This document shows positions 31,826 to 37,988 of a DNA stretch of 37,988 bases, in pieces (positions within the stretch are counted from its first letter, which is position 1; each line of letters opens with the position of its first letter). The stretch comes from DASPKS01 sp035628035 (lineage in GTDB: Bacteria; Bacteroidota; Rhodothermia; Rhodothermales; Rubricoccaceae). The DNA lies in contig DASPKS010000173.1 in assembly GCA_035628035.1 (NCBI GenBank), positions 1-37,988 of the forward strand. Reading direction: 5' to 3'. The notes beneath the pieces were generated by a model. It searched no databases, was not told the origin of the DNA, and saw only the letters and a program-made list of their open reading frames with translations. A program made the translations under genes and the position numbers.

Positions 31826-32734
31826 TCAAAGGCCCGCGTCGAGGGCGCGGACGGCGCCGAGGATGGCCTCGGCCGCGCCGACGAAGAAGGCCGGCTGGAT
31901 ACGCTCGACGTCGTCGGTCGGGCGATGGTAGTCGACGTGGTCCTCGACGCCGAAGTAGACGAACGGGATGCCCGCCTGGTGGAAGGCGCCGTGGTCGGAG
32001 GACGCCGTCCAGTCGTCCCAGCCGAGGGCGGGGTCGTCGTGGCCGAAGCGGACACACACGGGCGCCGCCTCGGCCGCGGGCTCGAGGATCGGCCGGAGCG
32101 CGGGGTAGTGGCGCATCCCGGCGATCCACAGCTCCCCCCCATCGCCCCGGCTGACCATGTCGAGGTTGACGTTGAGCCGGATCGCCTCAAGCGGCACGGG
32201 CGGATCGGCCACGAACGCGCGGGCACCGACGAGCACCTGCTCCTCGGCGTCGAAGGCCGCGAAGAGGAGCGAGTGCCTAGGCGGGTGCTCGCGGAAATAG
32301 TCCGCCAGCGCGAGGAGGACCGACACGCCCGAGGCGTTGTCGTCGGCGCCGTTGTAGATCTGCCCGTACATCACCCCCATGTGGTCGTAGTGCGCCGAGA
32401 GGACGAGGTACCGGTCGGGATGCTCCGTTCCCTCCAGCCACCCAACCACGTTGACGCCGCCTTCGAACGGGTGCTCGAAGGTCTCCCCGAAGGGGCGCAG
32501 CCCGCGCGCGGCGAACTGCTCGACGAGGTAGCGTCGGGCCCGCGCGCCCCCGGGCGTGCCCGCGGCGCGGCCCTCCATCGAGTCCGCTGCGAGGATGCGG
32601 ACGGGGCCAAGCAGGTCCTCCGCCGAGAACAACCCGGCCGCCGGGCGCCGCGCCGGGCACGGGGAGTCCGACGGCTGGGCCGACGTGCAGCCGGCGGCGA
32701 AGAGCGCAGCGAGGAGGAACGAGGGGCAGCGCAT
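31826..32734 (-). CDS. M28 family metallopeptidase lipoprotein
   Basis: 302 residues. The lipoprotein signal ends at LFAAGC (Cys16). The M28 zinc-site motifs are present in order: SAHYDHMG with the first His and Asp, NGADDNASG with the bridging Asp, FDAEEQ with the Glu pair, NLDMVSR, and FGVEDHVDYHRPTDD with the last His. It should be a di-zinc aminopeptidase or carboxypeptidase on the cell surface or in the periplasm. 100 bases separate it from the CAP-domain gene downstream. Confidence 0.94.
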   Translation of the reverse strand: MRCPSFLLAALFAAGCTSAQPSDSPCPARRPAAGLFSAEDLLGPVRILAADSMEGRAAGTPGGARARRYLVEQFAARGLRPFGETFEHPFEGGVNVVGWLEGTEHPDRYLVLSAHYDHMGVMYGQIYNGADDNASGVSVLLALADYFREHPPRHSLLFAAFDAEEQVLVGARAFVADPPVPLEAIRLNVNLDMVSRGDGGELWIAGMRHYPALRPILEPAAEAAPVCVRFGHDDPALGWDDWTASSDHGAFHQAGIPFVYFGVEDHVDYHRPTDDVERIQPAFFVGAAEAILGAVRALDAGL

Positions 32735-32787
32735 CGAAGCGAGGCAGTAGCCTGGCCGTGCCGGCGCCCGGCCGGGTCACGGCGCGC

Positions 32788-33282
32788 CTACCGCACGTGC
32801 ACGGGGGCGGCGAAGGTGGCCTGCTTCGGCGGCAGGCAGATCTCGTCGCTGCAGACGGCGAAGCGGACGGAGCCGCCGAGGGTGTGGCGGCCCCGCCGCG
32901 CGTTCCGGTTCGCGCGGAAGCGGAGGGTGACGGTGCCCTGCCCAGCAAAGTAGGTGTAGTCCATGCCGAGCGCGTCGTCGAAGTCGGTAAAGGTGCGGCT
33001 CTGGGTGGGGCCGGCCGTGCGGCGGAAGCCGCCGAGGTCGTCATTGAGGCGGACTTCGAGGGGGCGGCCGGCCTGAGAGTCCATCGCGTAGAGCTTCCAG
33101 CCGGCGGCGATCCGCGCCGTGAGTGTGAGGGTGACCTCCTCACCGCGCCGGACGGAGCGCTTGTCGAGCAGGGCCTCCCACGTCACGACCTGGTCGGCCG
33201 TCGGGGGATCCCCCGGGCGCGGCTGGGCGAGGGCCGGGGCGGCCCCGCCGAGCAGGACGGCGAGCAGCGCGAAGCGGAGCAT
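32788..33282 (-). CDS. Stand-alone DsbD N-terminal-domain-like exported protein
   Basis: 164 residues from the ATG at 33282; a GTG at 33300 would add six residues, but would leave only 3 bases to the TATTTTCC box. The signal peptide (MLRFALLAVLLGGAAPALA) is followed by an immunoglobulin-like domain whose C-terminal CSDEICLPP has the Cys pair typical of the DsbD N-terminal domain (usual form C......CYPP). AGWKLYAMDSQAG is another recognisable segment. The usual membrane and thioredoxin domains of DsbD are missing, so it may receive electrons from a separate CcdA-like protein. It could act on cytochrome or lipoprotein thiols. Confidence 0.83.
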   Translation of the reverse strand: MLRFALLAVLLGGAAPALAQPRPGDPPTADQVVTWEALLDKRSVRRGEEVTLTLTARIAAGWKLYAMDSQAGRPLEVRLNDDLGGFRRTAGPTQSRTFTDFDDALGMDYTYFAGQGTVTLRFRANRNARRGRHTLGGSVRFAVCSDEICLPPKQATFAAPVHVR

Positions 33283-33303
33283 GGGAGCGGGGGAGGGCAC
33301 GGG

Positions 33304-33350
33304 GGAAAATAGGGCGTGGGGGAGCCGAGCGCGACGGCCGGCTCCCCCAC
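33304..33350 (-). terminator. Terminator of the rpsF-rpsR-rplI operon
   Basis: On the minus strand GTGGGGGAGCCG (33350-33339) pairs perfectly with CGGCTCCCCCAC (33327-33316) around an 11-base loop, followed by TATTTTCC after a short GC stretch. It lies 23 bases after the rplI stop. The TATTTTCC (33311-33304) could also be the -7 box of the next gene. Confidence 0.7.
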
Positions 33351-33373
33351 GGGCTCTCGGGCGAGGGCGCCGG

Positions 33374-33832
33374 TCAGGCCGCCGGCTCCTCCTCGGGCAC
33401 CACCTTCAGCTTGAGCTCGGCGGTGTGCTCCGGGTGGAGCTTCACGGTCGCGCGGTAGACGCCCGTCATGCGGATCTCCTCGCGGAGCGCAATCTTGCGG
33501 CGGTCGACCGGGATGCCCTGCGCGGCGAGGGCGTCGGCCACGTGCTGCGTGGTGATCGTGCCGAAGAGGCGGTCCTCCTCGCCCACGCGGGCGGGGAGCA
33601 CGAGCTCGAGGTCCTCGAGGCGGGCGGCGAGCGAGGCGGCGTCGGTGCGGGCCTGCTCGATCTTGCGGGACTGCTGGCGGCGCTCCTCCTCGTAGCGGCG
33701 GGCGTTCCCGGCGTTGGCGACGACGGCCATCTTGCGCGGGATGAGGAAGTTCCGCCCGTAGCCGTCGCGGACCTCCACCACCTCGCCCTTCTGGCCGAGG
33801 TTCTCGAGGTCCTCCATCAGGATGACTTTCAT
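33374..33832 (-). CDS. rplI: Large ribosomal subunit protein bL9
   Basis: 152 residues of normal length. The N-terminal domain begins MKVILMEDLENLGQKGEVVEV and contains DGYGRNFLIPRKMAV, both diagnostic. A long helix (about 42-75) connects to the C-terminal rRNA-binding domain with LFGTITTQHVADAL and the acidic tail. Last gene of the rpsF-rpsR-rplI operon, with a strong hairpin terminator following. Confidence 0.98.
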   Translation of the reverse strand: MKVILMEDLENLGQKGEVVEVRDGYGRNFLIPRKMAVVANAGNARRYEEERRQQSRKIEQARTDAASLAARLEDLELVLPARVGEEDRLFGTITTQHVADALAAQGIPVDRRKIALREEIRMTGVYRATVKLHPEHTAELKLKVVPEEEPAA

Positions 33833-33872
33833 AGCGATGCTGTCGGTTGGCAGTTGGCTAGCAGGCGGCCGC

Positions 33873-34139
33873 TCACTTCACGTCGTTGGCGACGTAGGGG
33901 AGCAGGGCCACGAGGCGGGCGCGCTTGACGGCGAGGGTGAGCTGGCGCTGGAACTTCGCCGAGACGCCGGTGAGCCGGCGGGGGAACAGCTTGCCCTGGT
34001 CGTTGAGGTACCGCTTGAGCGTCTCGACGTCCTTGTAGTCGATGTACTCGACGCCGGCCTTGACGAAGGGGCACTGCTGCTTGATGCGCTTGGCGCCGGG
34101 CGCGGCCTGCCGCGCGATGGGTTCGGTGATCTCTGCCAT
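33873..34139 (-). CDS. rpsR: Small ribosomal subunit protein bS18
   Basis: 88 residues. CPFVKAGVEYIDYKDVETLKRYLND and FPRRLTGVSAKFQRQLTLAVKRAR are the conserved core (each quoted only in part of a longer match: key points are the single Cys at 23 and the RRLTG at 54-58). It starts 5 bases after the rpsF stop and 40 bases before rplI, the usual Bacteroidota order without an ssb or priB between. Confidence 0.98.
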   Translation of the reverse strand: MAEITEPIARQAAPGAKRIKQQCPFVKAGVEYIDYKDVETLKRYLNDQGKLFPRRLTGVSAKFQRQLTLAVKRARLVALLPYVANDVK

Positions 34140-34144
34140 GGCGG

Positions 34145-34531
34145 TTAGCCCTCGGTCTCTTCGACGATGGTGGGGGCGGGGATGGGCTTGACGCCCTCGC
34201 CGGTGCGGACGCGCTCGTAGTGCCGCTCCATCTTCGCGTCGTAGCGGAGGATCAGGTGGCGGAGGACGTCCTCGTTGATGCGGAGGGCGCGGTCGAACCG
34301 GGCGATGAACGCGCCCGGCGCGCGGAAGAAGACGTTGACGTAGTACCCGTTCCGCTTCTTCTCAAGGGGATAGGCCAGCCGCTGGCTCCCCATCTCGACG
34401 ACCTCGACGATCTCGCCGCCGTTCTCGGTGATGTAGGTGCTCACGCGGGCGACGATGTCCTTCGTCTGTTCGGCGTTGAGCACGGGGTTGAGGATGTACA
34501 TCAGCTCGTACATCCCGTTCGGTGCAGGCAT
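34145..34531 (-). CDS. rpsF: Small ribosomal subunit protein bS6
   Basis: 128 residues. YELMYILNPVL at about 8-18, RLAYPLEKKRNGYYV at about 51-65 and INEDVLRHLILRYD are the conserved parts, with a Pro, Glu-rich C-terminal tail. It is the first gene of the ribosomal operon. A TATCTTTC box at 34604-34611 would give a leader of about 65 bases, in which a TGCCC/GGGCA hairpin could form; bS6-bS18 often control their own mRNA through such a leader, which I cannot confirm here. Confidence 0.98.
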   Translation of the reverse strand: MPAPNGMYELMYILNPVLNAEQTKDIVARVSTYITENGGEIVEVVEMGSQRLAYPLEKKRNGYYVNVFFRAPGAFIARFDRALRINEDVLRHLILRYDAKMERHYERVRTGEGVKPIPAPTIVEETEG

Positions 34532-34603
34532 AGGGGTCCCTGTGGAATACGTGCGTATGCCCGCCGGCGAGGGCAGAAGGCCCAGGCGACGGGCAGGGAG
34601 CCT

Positions 34604-34611
34604 GAAAGATA
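34604..34611 (-). promoter_or_regulatory. Probable -7 box TATCTTTC of the rpsF operon
   Basis: On the minus strand TATCTTTC is one base off TAnnTTTG, and identical to the box of tRNA-Phe. It lies 72 bases before the rpsF start and leaves a leader of about 65 bases, longer than elsewhere in the window. No -33 TTG is seen. Confidence 0.45.
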
Positions 34612-34666
34612 GCGGCCGGGGCCCGCCGCCCGGTAGCGCCGGCGCGGTGAAGAGTTGGCGCAGCGC

Positions 34667-35743
34667 CTACGCCCCGCCGGCCATCCGCTCGGCGTGGTCG
34701 GCCATCCGGAGGGCCGTGAGGATGGGGTCGAGGTCGCCCGCCAGCACCCCCTGGAGCGCGTGGTTCTTGTGCTCCCCCTCTAGGCGGTGGTCCGTGACGC
34801 GTCCCTGGGGCCAGTTGTAGGTTCGGATCTTGGCTGAGCGGTCGCCGGAGCCGACCATCTGGCGGCGGGCGTCGGCGCGCTCGGCGTGGAGGCGGTCCCG
34901 CTCCATCTGGTAGAGGCGGGCGCGGAGCACCCGCATCGCCTTCTCCTTGTTTTTGAGCTGGCTCTTCTCGTCCTGGCACGTCACCACGAGCCCCGTCGGC
35001 TTGTGCGTGAGGCGGACCGCGGAGTCGGTCGTGTTCACGCTCTGCCCCCCGGGGCCGGAGGAGCGGTACACGTCCACCTCCACGTCCTGCGGTCGGACCT
35101 CAACGTCCACCTCCTCCGCCTCCGGGAGGACCGCCACCGTGGCGGCGCTCGTGTGGATGCGGCCCTGGCTCTCGGTGGCCGGCACGCGCTGCACGCGGTG
35201 GACGCCGCTCTCGTACTTGAGCGTGCCGTAGGCGTCGGGCCCCTTCACGGCGAAGACGACCTCCTTGAACCCGCCCATCGCGCCGGCGCTCGCGTCCATC
35301 ACCTCCACGCGCCACCCCTTCTCGGCGGCGAAGCGCTGGTAGATCTCGAAGAGGTCGCCAGCGAAGAGGGCCGCCTCGTCGCCGCCCGTACCTGCGCGGA
35401 TCTCCACGATGGCGTCCCGGGCGTCCTCAGGGTCCTTCGGGATCAGGAGCCGCTCGAGGTGGGCCTCCAGGGCGGGAAGCTTCTCTTCGAGCGCGCCCAG
35501 CTCCGCCTGCGCGAGGGCGGCCATTTCCCCCTCCTCCCCTTCGACGAGCGTCCGGAGGTCGTCGCGCTCGCGGACGAGGCGGCGGTAAGCCTCGGCGGCG
35601 GCGGCCACTTCGCGGAGCGAGGCCCCCTCGCGGCCAAGCGCGGCCAGCCGCGCCGGGTCCGTCGCCACGTCGGGGTGCGCCATGAGGCGCACCACCTCGT
35701 CACGGCGGGCGAGGATCTCGTCGAGGCGGCGGGGGTCGACCAT
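34667..35743 (-). CDS. prfA: Peptide chain release factor 1
   Basis: 358 residues. The stop-codon-reading PAT is in QRVPATESQGRIHTSA, which marks RF1 (UAA/UAG) and not RF2. The catalytic GGQ is in GPGGQSVNTTDSAVRLTH, and the basic region KAMRVLRARLYQ and SGDRSAKIRTYNWPQGRVTDH follow. Length is normal and no programmed frameshift is present. prmC (hemK), often adjacent, is not here. Confidence 0.98.
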   Translation of the reverse strand: MVDPRRLDEILARRDEVVRLMAHPDVATDPARLAALGREGASLREVAAAAEAYRRLVRERDDLRTLVEGEEGEMAALAQAELGALEEKLPALEAHLERLLIPKDPEDARDAIVEIRAGTGGDEAALFAGDLFEIYQRFAAEKGWRVEVMDASAGAMGGFKEVVFAVKGPDAYGTLKYESGVHRVQRVPATESQGRIHTSAATVAVLPEAEEVDVEVRPQDVEVDVYRSSGPGGQSVNTTDSAVRLTHKPTGLVVTCQDEKSQLKNKEKAMRVLRARLYQMERDRLHAERADARRQMVGSGDRSAKIRTYNWPQGRVTDHRLEGEHKNHALQGVLAGDLDPILTALRMADHAERMAGGA

Positions 35744-35818
35744 TAGGAGCCGTAGGATCTTCGAGCCTGGGAAAGTGCGATCCGATTACCCGGTTCCCTG
35801 ATCCACAGATTCCCCGAT

Positions 35819-37660
<1,842 letters not shown>

Positions 37661-37758
37661 AGCGGGGAAGGGCAAGAGGGGAGGACGGAAACCGGGAAGG
37701 TAGGGACGCCGGAAGCCCAGCGCAGAGCCCACCGGGTGAACTATTCCTGAGCCACCCC

Positions 37759-37988
37759 CTACGCCGCGAAGGTCTCGACCGGGGCCGCCTGTGGCGGCTG
37801 GACCGTCCGCCCGATGGCTCCGGCCACGCGGCGGACCTGCACCATGAGGTCGGCGAACCCCTCGAGGGCGAGCGACTGCGGGCCGTCGGAGAGGGCGCGG
37901 GCGGGATCGGGGTGGGCCTCGACGAGGAGCCCGTCGGCGCCGACGGCCACGGCCGCGCGGGCGAGCGGCGTCACCTTGTCGCGGTAGC
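37759..37988 (-). CDS. 3-deoxy-7-phosphoheptulonate synthase, C-terminal fragment cut by window edge
   Basis: 76 codons are visible, open to the right edge; the gene begins outside. YRDKVTPLARAAVAVGADG is followed by EAHPDPARALSDGPQSL, the class I DAHP-synthase C-terminal motif (IEVHPxPxxALSDGPQSL). KDO-8-phosphate synthase is a close relative, but it has DGPN where this has DGPQ, so DAHP synthase, first step of the shikimate pathway, is preferred. glmS lies downstream after 98 bases. Confidence 0.82.
   Translation of the reverse strand, partial: YRDKVTPLARAAVAVGADGLLVEAHPDPARALSDGPQSLALEGFADLMVQVRRVAGAIGRTVQPPQAAPVETFAA

Noticed and set aside
37661..37758. glmS ribozyme upstream of glmS
   Set aside because: The spacer is only 98 bases, lacks the ribozyme core, and the ribozyme is mainly found in Firmicutes.

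Overview
The window looks like chromosomal DNA of a very GC-rich member of the Bacteroidota/Rhodothermota, with Rhodothermales/Rubricoccaceae-type the best guess. Three things point there. A sensor kinase with a long periplasmic two-component propeller (Reg_prop) plus Y_Y_Y domain is typical of that lineage. Most genes lack a Shine-Dalgarno sequence. Several genes carry Bacteroidota-like -7 boxes (TAnnTTTG or close variants) about 20-35 bases before the start codon. This is an inference from sequence style; no 16S or other taxonomic marker lies here.

Layout. 1-4858 (minus): a FAD/NAD(P) disulfide-type oxidoreductase, a polytopic NapH/NosR-like Fe-S membrane protein and a diheme lipoprotein cytochrome c, followed by a small membrane protein and a comM/yifB ATPase that runs off the left edge. 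The first three look like an electron-transfer module. 4990-9327: NAD kinase, two small unknown proteins, an exported cyclophilin, an intergenic repeat element, a YflT-like stress protein and a family 4 uracil-DNA glycosylase. 9347-12741: DUF72, a LigD with phosphoesterase and polymerase domains but no ligase domain, a TerB-like protein, and an unknown protein that is a paralogue of the one at 6292-6627. 12746-13004: tRNA-Asp and tRNA-Phe with a terminator. 13102-21573 (minus): a 66-residue unknown, cytochrome P450, polyphosphate kinase, a single-domain response regulator, the propeller histidine kinase, and an orphan phage-type Gp157-like protein.

21632-28950 (mostly plus): ThiE, a convergent dienelactone hydrolase lipoprotein, then a tight plus-strand run of SEC59-like kinase, DUF3592, glcD, lipase, glcF and L,D-transpeptidase. 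28958-33282 (minus): site-2 protease with CBS domains, then four membrane-anchored or exported proteins (EEP-fold nuclease/phosphatase, CAP domain, M28 peptidase, nDsbD-like). 33374-37988 (minus): rplI-rpsR-rpsF with its terminator, prfA, glmS, and the C-terminal end of a DAHP synthase at the right edge.

Most of the window is housekeeping or metabolic. The parts least explained by known biology are the three-protein redox module, the pair of LPEGW paralogues, the inverted-repeat-bounded pyrimidine element at 7662-7812, the repeated GCGGGCCCTC element in front of both the kinase and its regulator, and the Gp157-like gene with no phage around it. I saw no CRISPR array, insertion sequence, rRNA or integrase.
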